A stretch of 64,000 nt of DNA from Ceriagrion tenellum (GCA_963169105.1 OY720637.1:55140964-55204963); one strand, 5' to 3'; numbered from the stretch's first letter, positions 23,761-36,630 are shown. Made by a program: numbers and translations. Notes: generated by a model not told the origin, from the letters alone.

Positions 23761-24718
23761 TTATTGAAAGTGGCCTCATTTCTTGATCTAACGGCAATAA
23801 CTAAGGTCTTAGACTTTGCCCACCCCGAAAGGGAACCTTTCCACGGGTTTTACTTTATAATATAATAATAATTTATAATAAAGGCTGTTTTCTACGAGAC
23901 TTGCGGTTTTACTTTTGTGTATTTCGCATGTAAAATTCTTTGTGCATAGTACCGAATGTTGCATCAGACTTGAGATGTAGCCTAACATGAGCAAAGTAAC
24001 ATATCTCGTTTACTCTTTCATTCGAGGACCTTCCTCCTATCCCCTTGATATCTTCTAGTCTATAAAATACAGTACCGTAAATGTTTCGTGTGTGTTTTCC
24101 ACGTTATGCGGAATGGTTTATGGCGATTCCCAAGTATTTGTCTTCACCTGATATGTACATATTTACCGTCACATTTTCACGTATACAGCGTCGTGGTTTC
24201 TTTCGTAAGAGGTGCAGAAAAATAATCTACCGCCATGTAGGCATAATGAACTTTGACCTATCAGTTAATTTCAGCTATTAATTAAGTAACTAATTAATCA
24301 GCTTATTTAATACAACCTAGAGGAGAAGGTGGTGTGGGCTTATTTCCCTCGTATCCACGGCAAATCACCCCCTTCATTTTTCCCGGCTTGAAAACCATTT
24401 ATTCAGGGAAAACTGTCATTCCTGTCTGTAAAAAACAAAACTTGAATCGAATGTTCTCCTGATATTCAATTAAAATCCAATCGCTGGTGCCACTCAACTT
24501 GCATAAAATTTACCAGAAGTCGGATTGAGCGCCTGAAATTTCCTGGTCTCGAACCGCCTCAACACCTGTGGCACAGTCCAGCCATCTATCAAAATAAATG
24601 GAAACCAAGTGGTCGTAAGTAAAAAAATTTCGATACTCCTATGTTTCCTCGAAAATTTACAAATATTATGAGGTGAAATATCTTCAGTTTTGTGTCCTGT
24701 GGTATTAAGTGGATTAAA

Positions 24719-27700
24719 ATGAGTAAACGTAAAGCTCCTTCGAGTGAAAACAACCCTAATCATGACTTTTGCGATTTTCTAACGGGTACATTCATAATTC
24801 TGTTCGACCTCGCATGCATCTGCTTAGTTTTATTATTCAAAATGTTATGTGTTGTGTTTTGCAGAATTAGCCAATTACGAAAGGAACGTAAACAGAAACA
24901 TCTACAAATATAATGCATATCGCAAGGCCGCCAGTACGTTGGCTGATTTGGGAAAACGAATTCAGTCAGGGGAAGAAGCCAAAAAGCTTCCAGGAATCGG
25001 AGACAAAATAGCTAAAAAAATCGATGAGTTCCTCGAAACTGGGAAGCTACAAAAGCTAGAAAAGGTGAATTTAAATCAGCATTCCATGCGTTTTCGAAGG
25101 CTATTTGTCATTTAAAAAAGTCCTATGGCAAACTAGGGTAGTATTTGGTGTCCTCCTTAAGAAATGTTACAAGTACATAGGTCAAATATACTAGCAACTT
25201 ATACGTGATAAATTTTGGTGGCACCGTAGATGATTTGAGAATGCCCGTGTCTTTATCTTTGGTTAATTTAAGCTTCTAAGAGTCTTCTGTCTCTCATTAG
25301 CATTGTGATGACTTATTTCTTGTGTAGTTGGTATATTATTCTTCTGTCATTGTAATCCATCTCGTCTTCGAACATCTTTTTTTGTATTTTCTTCTTTCTT
25401 CTATTCCCTAATCTCATCTCCTATTCTTCAAGTTTCCTAATCTCTTGCTTTATCCATGGCTTCTTCATGTCGGCCCTCTCATGCTCGGCAGTAGCTCTTC
25501 TGTTACTTCTGCAATTGTCCTCTTCAGCTCATCCCATGTCTTTAGTGCCTAATCTCCTTCATTTTCTATTTCCTTGTTGACGGCTGAGGTGAATCATTCT
25601 GTCTGTTCCCGTCATCAGACAGTATTTTTATGTCCCATCTTGGGTCATGTTTTCTCAATTACCTTTTATAGAAGGTGGCTCTCCTAAGACTAATAGGCTG
25701 TGGTCACTGTTTATATTCGTAATGGTATAGCTCGTGCACTGCTTCATTTGGTTCTTATATCTGGCACTGCCAAGTATGTAGTATATTCAGTATGTGGCAA
25801 TATCCTTGGGCATCTTCCATGTATACCTCCTATGCCGATGCTGCTTGAAGAGAGTGTTAGCTATTACCATGTTCTTCTCATTGCAGAACTCTACATGTCT
25901 TTCTTCTTTGTAATTTCTTTTACCCAGTCTGAAATATCCTACATTATTTCCCTCTCTTCCCTCTCCTATCTCAGCATTCCTGTCTCTCATTATGATGAGG
26001 TTCTCTTTCCCCTTCATTTCTTGGAGAGCTTTTTCAATTTGGTGGTATGCTTCTTCCATGTGGCTAGACGTCAGCATGTAGACCTGCACTATCATGATGT
26101 CCATAAGCTTTCTTTCCAACTTCAGCATTGGAATCCTTTTGCTGTTCTGCCTGACTGACTTCACTTTTCTTTCCCATTCTTTCTTCAGTACAATGCCATC
26201 TTCTGAAATCCTCTTGTTGTCTCCCAAATATATCACTCGATATATATCGATGGTTGTTTGCCTCCATCCACTTGATCTTACTAGCTCCGAGTTAATCCAC
26301 CCCCAGACTCTCCACCTCCATCTTTGCATTCTCCTGCTCACCCTTAAAGATCTCATCTTCCATGTCCCCAACCTGCATTTGTCCTTTCTGACTTATGTAC
26401 CCCTCCCGCAGTAGTCCCCGCCTAGAGATCTGATTGGGAGACTATTTTACCCCCAGAATATTTTAGTTTCCCTATTGCTTTCCACATACCTGTACTCAAT
26501 CTGATTCCATTAACTTTACTCTCATCCAAAGCTGTGGCTGTTGATACTGGTCTCATCTTCTTGATCTTTGCCATCAATGCCTTCTGCTGAGACTGCTGCC
26601 TCTCAATAGTGGGGTCAGTTCAGGTAGCATGTAGTAGTTGATTTCCACAGCCAGGAAAATTTATTCCATCTTGGTCTAACCTGCCTGCCACTCTTGGTAT
26701 ATAAGTGGAACATGCTACCTCAGGGCCTTGCCAGCTGTGCTGATAGATTGAGTGTGATATTTAAAATGAGCATTGGTACGGAGGCTTCCGCGGTTATTTA
26801 ATGACCGTATTCTCTTCGGGTTTTTGCCGCGTCGATCCATTTTTGGGGGACAACAGTTTCGCCTGCCTGATGAAGCCAGCTGGAAGGCAGGTGAAACTGT
26901 TGTCTCCCAAAAATGGATCGACTCGGCAAAAACCCGAAGAGAATAAGGTTAAAATGAGCATTGTCCACAGAAAGTATCGTATCTTAATGTAAAAATTCTG
27001 TCATTTATCAAATGCTGGTATAATCATTATGCTACTGAAGGCTGATAATAATGACATGACGTGTCACCTTTTGGTTCCAGATTCATTCAGATGATACTAC
27101 CAACATTATTAATTTATTCACAAGAGTGTCAGGGATTGGGCCTGCCAAAGCAAAGGAATTGTTGGATGGCGGATTCAAAACTCTGGAGGATTTGAAACAA
27201 AAGCAAGACATTCTTAACCACCATCAGAAGATTGGACTTAAGTAATTACACCCTGTTGGCTGAGTTAAATTTGTTGTCTTTCTTCAGATTCAGCTTTTAG
27301 ATTTTAGAGGTTATGTGGATATTGCTTTCAAGTGTACCGAATCAAAATAGCTTGCTGTAAATTTTTCAGAATAATTTTTGATCAACTGTCTGTAAATTTT
27401 ATTCTATTATTTATATTTCCATATTTTGCTTTGGGAGCAGGTATTTTGATGATTTTGAGGCAAAAATACCTCGAGATGAAATTAAGAAAGTGGAAGAAGC
27501 ATTAAAAGGAGAGATATCCAAGCTGGATTCTAAGTATATGCTTACTATTTGTGGTAGTTACAGGTATTGTTTATTTATTTTCTTACTACATAATAGACTT
27601 CATATTTTTTTATTAAGATGCTCTTCCTGAGTTCTGTTTAAAGATATGAAATTTTGCCTGCATCAGCTATGTTTCTCAGCATGAATAATGAAGGAGGTGG

Positions 27701-30700
27701 CTGTATTTCCATAGTCTCGTTAAAAGTAACACTTGGCTGCAATATCAGACATTCAGCTTCTGATATATTAGCTAGTGCACAACATGGTGAGGTTATTACA
27801 TACTTGAGCTAAAGTTTACCACATACTGTTAATATAAGTGATAGGTGATGATGTCTGTTGAATTTCAGATGTATAGAGAAAACAGGAAAATTGAGAACCC
27901 AGTGCATTACAACTGTCGAACCATTGTATATTATCAAATGGGAGATCATGAGATTATTTTCATATAACTTATGATCTCCAGTTTGACCTCTTTTATTGTG
28001 ATTTCTGTGGCTGAATTTATGCTCCAACCTAATATTATTTTAGGTTCTAATTCAGTGAAAAGTTTCAAAGGCAAATTCTAAAGATACTGGACATATTCAT
28101 GATACTGGAGAAGCAGATATATACCAAATGTGCTATTTAATTATTTGAGTATGTTCTGCAGCCATAAATGATGGTTATGGGAGCAATATGAGGAAACTGG
28201 TTGAATTTCATAGGGTAGAAAAAATCTTGCTGGTATTAACCATTTCATTCAATGTGAGTCAAAAAAGTCTGGGGTGAAAGTACTCATTAATAACTATAGC
28301 TGTGATTTTGGGGGTAAGAGCTCAATGGAACTGGGACCATTCCTCTGAACTTGAAGACTTCATTAGGATTTAATAGATGCAGTGTAAAGGTCTCATGTAA
28401 TGCACAAAATTTACCACATCAATACTCTAGGAATATGAATATATCCTTTGTAATATAAATAATGTAATACTTTAAATGCAGATTCTACATGAAATCTGTA
28501 GAATGTTCAAGGTGAGGTTGGGATAAAGCTGAAAACTTACTAATATTTCCTTATCTTTTAAAAGTAGATTCTATGCATAAGCAGTTAAAAACAAACAGAA
28601 AAAATGGGATAAAAATACCGAAATGTAAATCCAACTAATATTGATTTATATTGATTATTTTATTAAATATATCATATGAGAGGTCTGGCAAAATACCCTG
28701 ATCAAATCCATTCGTCAGATTGACAAGGAAATATGATGTCAATAAAATCGGAGAAAAATTGAGACTTTTTGCACTTAAAGCATTCATACTCTGTAAATAG
28801 GAATGAATATTCGTGCAGAAAATAACTGATCACAAGAATTCAATTTGCCACTGTTTTAGCCATCTGATCATGAAAAATTCTACTCAATATCTTTAGCGCA
28901 AGTAATTGAAAAAAGAAAAAGTATAAAACTCTATGCCAATGTCATGCCACTTTTGGGAGGAAACAACAAAGGCCTGTTCCAGGGCCCTGAGGAAATTTAA
29001 CATAGCCTATGTTTGTTCCGGGGCAAAATTAAACATGTATTCAAAATTTCAAGTCAATCAGTCCATTCATTTGACAGTTATGCTGGAACATACATAGATT
29101 CATGCTCACGACCATTATTATATTTATAATTGTTGATTTCTATTCATCCAGTGTCTCCTTCCCTTTATATTACTGATTTTAACTATAAAGTAAACTTAAC
29201 TGGGAAATTATTTGGTATTTTATGCTTGATTTATGTTAACAATGAAGGAATGAATAGGTTTTTATTCTCATTATTTATCTGCATTGTCGCCATTTGTACT
29301 TTTGTGGCTGTTGTTGGCTGCATGTTTGGCATAATTGTTCAATACAGTTCACATTTCATTCAAACTGTTGTAACATTTCTTTGCCTCTAAGTAATTTGAG
29401 GTAATGAGTTTTTAGCTCATGGGGAATACCTGAAAAACTTGTGGCCCCAGAGTATAAGTTTTAAATTGTATATGTGGAACTCCCAGAAGTTATTTTAGTT
29501 ACATTTGTTCAATTTTTATTTTACAGGCGTGGTAAAAGTGAAAGTGGAGACATTGACGTTCTCCTAACCCATCCAGATTTCACTTCTGAAACAAAAAAGT
29601 CTAAGCTTCACCTTTTAAAAGATGTTGTCTCTCAACTTGAAAAAAGAAAATTGATCACAGATACTATCTCTCTGGGTGATACAAAATTCATGGTAAGTAT
29701 TTTACTACCTAGTCTATGTAATGCTTGTGTGCATTAAGAAATAATTTTATCTCACCCATATTGATTTAGACTACTCTCTCTTCGTGTTAGTTGCAACCCA
29801 TCTGCTACTGTCTGTAAAAAAAAGCAAGATACATGAGTTTGAGATGCTCTATCGTCCAAACCAGGAAACCAATTTCAATCCAGTAAAATTCATAAGAGAG
29901 CTTGTTCATTTCTACGTTAGATGATGTACTTTTAAAAAATCCTCCACCTGTTAGTATTTCCTCTACTTAATTTTTTCTCATAAAAGTACCCGTTTTATGC
30001 ACTAAAAATCAAGTTGTCTAGCTTCCAGCACTTGGAATACCCGTAATTTTCGTTTCAATAACTTGCAGTTTTGATATAAGAAAGCCAAATCTATTGCTGT
30101 TTGCAGAAAACAAATTGTTCATATCTCTAAAATTGATCGAGTTATTGTAGACAGCGCAAACCTCTGCTAACTTCAAAACTAATGACTCAATTGAACATTG
30201 ATTGAGACTGTTGTGTGCTATAGTAGTATACTAAAGTTGTGCAATATTTGCACATGAGCTGATATATTGGCCCGCCACACTAAGAGGGGAATGCATGAGT
30301 GGTCCCTCTTCTCCCATGATAAAATAACATGAATGTTAGAACTGCCTGTGTCACTTATGCTTGTATATAAAAACTAAGGAAATTTACTTTGAGGATATCC
30401 CTTAAATGCTTAATTTGCAAAGTGACGAATCACCCTTTTCATCCATTGCAAAAAAAATATTTCAACAGGGTGTGTGCAACTTGAATACCATGAATGGAGA
30501 GGAGAAGGGGCCTTGGCGAAGGCTGGACATTAGGTTGACTCCACATGACCAGTACTATTGCAGCATTTTGTACTTCACGGGCAGTGATCTTTTCAACAAG
30601 GATATGCGTGCTCATGCACTGGAGAATGGGTTTACCCTTAATGAATACAGTCTCCGCCCTGTTGGATCCACAGGTAGGCATTTAAAGTGAGCTGAGTAAA

Positions 30701-33587
30701 TATTGTATGCATTTAGGAATATACTTAAGATTTGGTGATGTATTTTACCTCATCATAGATTTTATTTTAAATATTCTGAAACCTTAATGAGTATAGCTGC
30801 TACATGTTCCGGAAGCTTATAGTTTCGTTCTGGAACGAAACTATAAGCTTCCATTTTGACTATAGTTTCGTTTCAGAATGAAACTTTATGCACAGCTTGA
30901 CTTAAGTTTCGTTTACAGAACGAAAGTAGACTTTTGAACGAAATATAACGTGCCGGAACCGTTCCTTCTTTTGAATAGTTTTAGTTCAAGTGAAGTGGCG
31001 GATGGACAGTCGGTTCACACCCATGGTTCCAGGCCCAATCGGGACTTATCTCAGGGTATTGTCGTCGTTACTCGCACTGCAACAGCGTAAATGATGGGAA
31101 TCCTTATGGTATACTTACAAAGTAGGCTTGGAAACAGCGCAACAATGGAACTATTGAAATATCATAACAGCGAACATCTTACGCATCTCAAAAACCAATC
31201 ATTTACTAACGGCGACATCAAGATCGTGTAACAACTAGAAACAATGTACCTGAAATATGATAATTTGAGAGAAGGCAACAAGTGTAATATTTGAAATTAA
31301 AACTTTTTGCTATCTCCTTAATCGGAGAAATATAGAATATTTTAAAATAATTTCTTGTAACAGAAAATTATTAATTCTATTAATAATATCACAATTTCAA
31401 GATATCCATCAATCACATATATAGCCTGCTTCATAATTCGTTTAACATCTACTTTAATGTAAAAACGTGCGCTCTCCGCCTACTTGTACCAGGCAGACTT
31501 AGAAAATTTTAGCATTACCACCATGTATAAGTGAATACTGTTTGTAAATTATTTTGCTTAGAAACTCCTACTTATTATGAGTGAAAAGAGATTGATCCCC
31601 GATAATGTTTTATAGTAGCATCTTAAGTTTGTTAACTTAGTTTGTGTCTAGACAGTTGGGGACGGGGAGGTGGAGAGGGAGGGGAGGGTGGCACAGTGGC
31701 TAAAGGTAGGTGCCGCATTTCCACCGGACACATGCTGGGACACAGAGCATGTTAGCTGTTCAGATATCCGAGAGTTTCATTTTTCTGCTGATTTCAAGAT
31801 TAATGTGCTGGCATACTGTAAGGATTTCCATCGTTTATGCTGTTGCTGTGCGAGTACGTGAAGGAATATTCGTCGACAATTCCTTGAGATCAACCCCAAG
31901 TGACCCGTCGTACATCCTCTCCATACCATTTGAGAGATTGTATTTTTCTGTACAGAATACAGTATAACCTACAATTCCTCCTCAGGCTAAAGTTTTTTGC
32001 CATTAATTGTATAAAAAATGCTGGTTACTTTCCATTTTCTTCCATTGTTACCAAATATGATGAAACACCTTGACTGGCCCCCCAAACTAAACCGAAAGTG
32101 GAATACATGACATGATGGTGGGTAATTTTTAAAATTCAATGTACACTTTTAAAAGTACTCGGAACGAAAGCTGGAATCATAGGGGGTAAGGTGGGAATGA
32201 AACTTTTCCCAGCCCGAACCAAAATCGGAACAGTTCCTCTTTCGTTCCAATGGGTTTTCGTTCAAAATATTTTCGTTCCAGAACGCTTTTTCATTCCAAG
32301 ATTTTTGTACCTACTTTTGGTTGGGTTCCGTGAACCGAAACTATATCTGAACCCACTCTGAACCATTCTGGAACCATGACTTTAGTTTCGTTTAACATCC
32401 CTGGATGCAGCACAGTTGATTATTTGGGGGCTTGGGCTACTATGGAACTTTGGAACTTTCACAATCCTACAAATTTGGTAGGAATAGAGAATTGCCATTC
32501 TGATAATCACCACAGTAATTTTTGTTAGTTGCCGTGGTATATTTTGTAATTTACCACAACTCCTGAAAATACCATAATTTTCTGTTTTGTTCTCCTGCGT
32601 TTCAGATATTTTTCATACTAATGTAGTCCAAATATATTCTTTTAGGCTATGTCTATGTATATTTCATTTAGAATTAATGATTAATTATTGCATGCTCAAG
32701 TCATTTGTGGAAAATTTTTACGGTTTTTACTTGTGGAATATTTGTAGGGCTATCATTTATAAGAAAATTTCTCATACCATCACAAAAAAAAGCCATATTG
32801 AGTGTGGACCGCTGTATTTGTGTGTACATTTTCTTTATTTCTAATGCATGTAAACATTTAATGTAGCAATAGTGATTGTGTAAATGTCATTCATCCCTTA
32901 TGTTTGCTACTAGCTTTCCTATTAAATTGTCTATTAGCTATTAATTACGGAAATGAAACATTAATGGAATATTAGAGTACTTTCCAAAATTCACCATAGT
33001 ATACTGCAGTAATTTTCCTAAAATGAAAATTATGGGAATTTACCCATCTTTAGAGAGGAAGGCTGTGTAGTTCACAGAGTCAGTCAGAAAGCCTTTCTAA
33101 TTGTTGCCAACACTAGCACTTCAAGAAGTAGGGTGTCTCGTAACTACTTGCCATGCCATTTTGACTAGTCCGACAGTAAGACCTTAAGACACGGGCCCTA
33201 GTAAAGTCATAGTGATGGATGGTTTAAACCTTTTGCCTAATAGTCTTTCTTATGTGGTCCTTGTGTCTTTTTTGCAAAGCTTTTTGGTTAATTGGTTCTC
33301 TCCCTTGCTATCTCCCGCTCTTCCCCTGTGTCCTTTCTCTTTGCTACCTTCGCTTTTACCTCCACTCCTTGCTGTGTAGGTCTAGGTCAGGAATGTTGTG
33401 TGATCTAAACATACATGCATGGCATGAAATGATAATGATGAAACATTTCTGAGAAGTCAGCTCAAAATCTTAACAAAACTTGCTTACTTCAGGAATTCCT
33501 GGTGAGCCTGTCCCAGTCCATTCAGAGGAGGATGTATTTGAATACATTAACTATCCTTACAAGACACCCGAGGAAAGAAGTAAATAA
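24719..33587 (+). CDS. POLB: DNA polymerase beta, complete, seven exons
   Basis: Family X polymerase for short-patch base-excision repair: it removes the 5'-deoxyribose phosphate and fills the one-base gap in the nucleus. Exons: 24719-24785, 24865-25064, 27081-27241, 27441-27563, 29527-29692, 30469-30673 and 33493-33587. All introns are GT-AG and phases join, giving 338 residues (vertebrate enzyme about 335). The start opens with MSKRKAP, as in vertebrate orthologues. The 8-kDa lyase domain has KKLPGIGDKIAKKIDEFL, with K74 at the Schiff-base lysine position. A second helix-hairpin-helix is VSGIGPAKA (about 105-113). The palm has GS (181-182), GDID with D192 and D194, and RRLDIR with D259, so the metal-binding triad is intact. 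YFTGSD, the sugar-gate segment, is present. Intron 1 is only 79 bp; introns 2, 4 and 6 are 2-2.8 kb and hold repeats. It converges on the P450 gene. Confidence 0.97.
25275..26440 (-). pseudogene. LINE endonuclease-region fragment in intron 2 of the polymerase gene
   Basis: The minus-strand frame 26371-25787 carries the apurinic-endonuclease-like domain of an RTE-type element: VQVYMLTS, KGKENLIIMRDRNAEIGEG, YFRLGKRNYKEERHVEFC, and NTLFKQHRHRRYTWKM. In intact elements the fourth motif region reads GDWNA; here it is RDRNA, so a catalytic-region residue has changed. Beyond 25787 similarity continues in broken frames to about 25275. It is antisense to the polymerase gene and lies wholly inside its second intron. 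The 5' part may extend to about 26730. Confidence 0.8.
26776..26948. mobile_element. Foldback hairpin element, copy 2, with 15-bp flanking direct repeat
   Basis: The arms 26809-26870 and 26885-26946 are reverse complements with a short centre. The 15-base sequence TTAAAATGAGCATTG occurs immediately on both sides (26761-26775 and 26949-26963), which looks like a target-site duplication. Blocks GGGTT, CCGCGTCGA, CCATTTTT, GGAC and CTGATGAAGCC are shared in order with the element at 11.85 kb. A CTGATGA (26867-26873) followed by GAAAC (26893-26897) resembles a hammerhead-ribozyme core, but the segment between does not pair cleanly as stem II. No coding capacity. Confidence 0.75.
30790..31095 (+). 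repeat. GTTCCGGAAC-type dispersed repeat, copy 2, with perfect-armed palindrome
   Basis: This is the inverted counterpart of the segment at 23.1-23.4 kb. It contains a palindrome at 30811-30852 with two perfect 20-base arms (GGAAGCTTATAGTTTCGTTC and its complement) around a 2-base centre. It then has TTCGTTT and CGAAA words, GCCGGAACCGTTCCTTCTTT (30951-30970) and CCAATCGGGAC (31037-31047). It lies in intron 6 of the polymerase gene. Confidence 0.75.
32150..32402. repeat. GTTCCGGAAC-type dispersed repeat, copy 3 (diverged)
   Basis: Repeated CGGAAC, TTTCGTTCC and GGAACG words (about 32159-32400) follow the same vocabulary as the two copies at 23.1 and 30.8 kb. Colinear matches are short, so this is either a diverged member or a relative. 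It lies in intron 6 of the polymerase gene. Confidence 0.5.
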
Positions 33588-33588
33588 A
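33583..33588 (+). other. AATAAA overlapping the polymerase beta stop codon
   Basis: The stop codon TAA (33585-33587) lies inside AATAAA. If used as a polyadenylation signal it would leave a 3' untranslated region of only about 10-30 bases. Another AATAAA on the plus strand at 34900-34905 would give a 3' untranslated region of about 1.3 kb. Sequence alone does not decide between them. Confidence 0.3.
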
Positions 33589-36500
33589 TTCTTCTGTCTT
33601 TTCAAGGCGAAAACTCAGCTGGTTTTTCAGTTTTGATTGCAACATTTGTGTGAATCTCAAGAGGATGTTGTTTAGTGATGACTTGAGGTAGTTATCATTC
33701 TTGTATTATTTCCCGTGAATTTCTTCTTTTATCAAGGAATGATATCCTTGTATCCTTTGCTATTGCAGAAGTTGTTAGAGTTCTCATCAATTTCGATGTG
33801 TGTATTTCATGCTAATAAGACAAATGGAAAAGTTGTGGTCTTCTTTGGGTTACTTTCTTTAATTGGCAGTCTTCCAACAATGTGCCATTATTGTTTCTAG
33901 TCTATTCTTTGAGAAGCTTCTGCTTTCTTAGTAAAGCCTGCACCACTCATAAATTCTGGGCAGAAATTATTTGTTGTTTGATTTTTAATGCCTTTTTTTT
34001 CCTTGATAGTGTCTTATCATATGCTCTCAACTGTTAAGATGTCTATAATGATCTGAAAGAGAAATGTCTTTGGTTGAGCCCTGCAATTGGAAGCTGGTTA
34101 TATAAACACTTATTTTGGTTGTGATTTTCATTTCAGTTGTTTCTTTTTCATTCAAATAGGACTTCGTAATTTTATTTTTGAATTTCTGCTGTTATAAAAA
34201 ATGCTTGTCTCTCAAATAATACCTTTTAAAATTTGTGATAACTTCCATTCATTCTTCATGGAATGGTGTACACTTGACTTAACACTGCGTATTGTTCTGT
34301 GGGAAGTAAGTCTTAGTGAGGGATGTAATACAAATGTAAGGGACTCTAAGTTCCTCTTGATTGTACACATAATATTAAAATGTATGCAACTCTACTCATT
34401 GTTGTTATACTGTCTGAACAATGATGAATTATATCATTACTATTGGGTTCAAGTGGTGAGGGAGTTTGCTATGGGAAGATTAATTTTTTTCAAGATGCTG
34501 AAATACAAGGAAATATTGTGTTGTCCTTAACTTAAGAAAATTCCATAACTGAGAGTGACCAAGGACTAAAAGCCCAGTCTTTAACTTAGTCAAGTTTTCA
34601 AGTTTTCTCCAAGGTGGGAAAATGCTAGCATTTAGCATTTTAGGTAATTGGCAAAATACCTGACGGTTGACTCTAGTTTAAATCAATAATTACCTATGCG
34701 TCATACATCAATCAATTGGTATGTAACCTTCATCAATTTAATAATGAAAACAGTTGCTTATGTATCAATTGAACTTTGTGGGAACTTGATGTTGTTGCAT
34801 TTTGTGGCTGAGAATTTCTGCCTAGTTGAGCCTAGATGTGTTTTGAAATATGTGAAAAAAGTGAGTTGCATGTATGCCTGCATATGTATTTTAGGGTAAA
34901 ATAAACATTTCTATTTGATTCTGAGAGACTTCTATTAGCTATCCTGTTGACGAAGATCAAATTTCCCTACAACAATTTTATTGCTGTAGCTAAACCTCTG
35001 TAAGGCCATAGCTAGCCTATTGTCAAAAATCAAAATTCCCTACATGAATTTGTGCCGTGTTGCTAAACCTCGGCCTGTCCATGATATAACCTGTTTTATA
35101 CATTTTCTCCCAGTCTTTTCAATGTCTATTTACTCTTGTGGTGGGATGTAATCCATTGTTGGTTATTATGTACCTACTTAAATATTTCTCAGGCAAAATT
35201 CAACTGCCTGTTAGAGCAAAGGCTTCAGCAACAGTTTGATGAATCAGGCTTCATCCTCTGACTCAGCTTCTTAATATATACTGAGTTAAATTACCCTGTA
35301 CATATGTAATGTTTGACATAACAGAAAAGTGATTGCTTCATCTTCTTTCCATGGATAAAGAAATAGATACCTACTTGCCTCATTATTCCAATTTGTGAGT
35401 TAAAAATATAATGGGTTAACATCATGGCTGTAAAAGTAAAATAGGATGAGTTTCACTCGCATACCTTAGATCCATTGATATCAAGTTCTTTTGGCTCAGT
35501 TCTTTTACATCTGTTACTCAGTGCCTAATATTTTTTATGGCATTGGACACCATTGGTATACATGAGTTGGTGACACCTTGGATAATTTTAAATATTATAC
35601 TTGAATTTAAAAAAAATCAAATATGTTTTATTTCACCACTAAAATATCAGTAGTCAGTAGCATTAGTTTCACATCATCAATGTATTAATCACAGTATTGA
35701 CGAATATTTTTTTACACTCCATGTGTCCTCATGAAGATTTCATATAAATGCCTTGATAACCCAGTATTTAACCATCATATGTGGTTGTAATATCAAGTTT
35801 GAACAGTAAAGAATCTATAGTCTCTGAAGTAATATTTTGTTCACTCACACCAAAGCACGTTGAAATAATTTAGATTTTTGAGTTGTGTATAAACCACTTC
35901 AAGTGCAAGTACATTTGTTTCCTTAACCAAGAGATATGCTCAAGGGGTGTTTTATAGTACGTGCCAGCAAATGTATTATTCTATGATTTCTTCATATCCA
36001 TTTTCTCTTACCTCCCATCTTCAGTACCTAGAACTAAACATGCTTTCATCCTCTTTTGCTCAAAAGTTGCAGTTTTCAGCCATTCCTGGATAAGTTACTT
36101 TGGTTTTTATGTCAGTGGGAACTTGCCTTTTCAAAATCCAAAATTTAATTTCATGATTCATGTTTCTGTTGGTTTTTCCTTTGCCTGTGAGGAATGCATG
36201 TGCACAAGATTGGTGCCTTCATGAATTGGCCAAACATTACATGGTAGTTAATAGTTGCCAGTTTTTTATGAAAGCATAACCCCTTAAACTTTGGTATCCC
36301 TAACTTTTCTCATCCCCTTGGTCTCTACTCCTCCAAATCCAACCCAACAAAATATTGCCCTATTGGCTACACTCCTGTTTCTGCTCCACTAGTTATTATT
36401 TCATTTAGTACAATGTTATTTTGGCACATGAAAAATGTCCTTAGGATGAAGAATACTCACTATAAGACCCTGTGCACATAACTTTGAGAAACTTGGACTG

Positions 36501-36630
36501 ATAATGTGGGTCATTGACTCTCTTTAACACGCAAAGTATATCAGAGATCAAATGAGGCAATGGTTCATTCATTTATTATCTTCATTCATGTCAACTAAGA
36601 TTTGAGTATCACACTTTTGGTGTACCATTT
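33588..36630. other. Intergenic spacer between convergent genes; right part duplicated at 62.3 kb
   Basis: No coding sequence was recognised. From about 35520 to 36630 the sequence aligns, with substitutions and indels, to 62340-63304. Shared words include the AGTAGTCAG, CAGTACCTAGAACT and GAGTATCAC stretches. About 130 bases near 36220-36350 have no counterpart in the other copy. This is the 3' flank of the P450 that was duplicated with it. Confidence 0.7.
36572..36577 (-). other. Candidate polyadenylation signal of the P450 gene
   Basis: TTTATT on the plus strand reads AATAAA on the minus strand, 54 bases after the stop codon at 36631-36633. The equivalent stretch in the duplicate downstream of 63305 has lost it. 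Confidence 0.45.

Noticed and set aside
29130..29390. 86-codon hydrophobic frame in polymerase beta intron 4
   Set aside because: T-rich intron sequence gives Phe/Leu/Ile-rich translations. Nothing else supports a gene.
31670..31760. tRNA box-A-like GGTGGCACAGTGGCTAAAGG
   Set aside because: No box B at a suitable distance, so neither a tRNA nor a supportable SINE.
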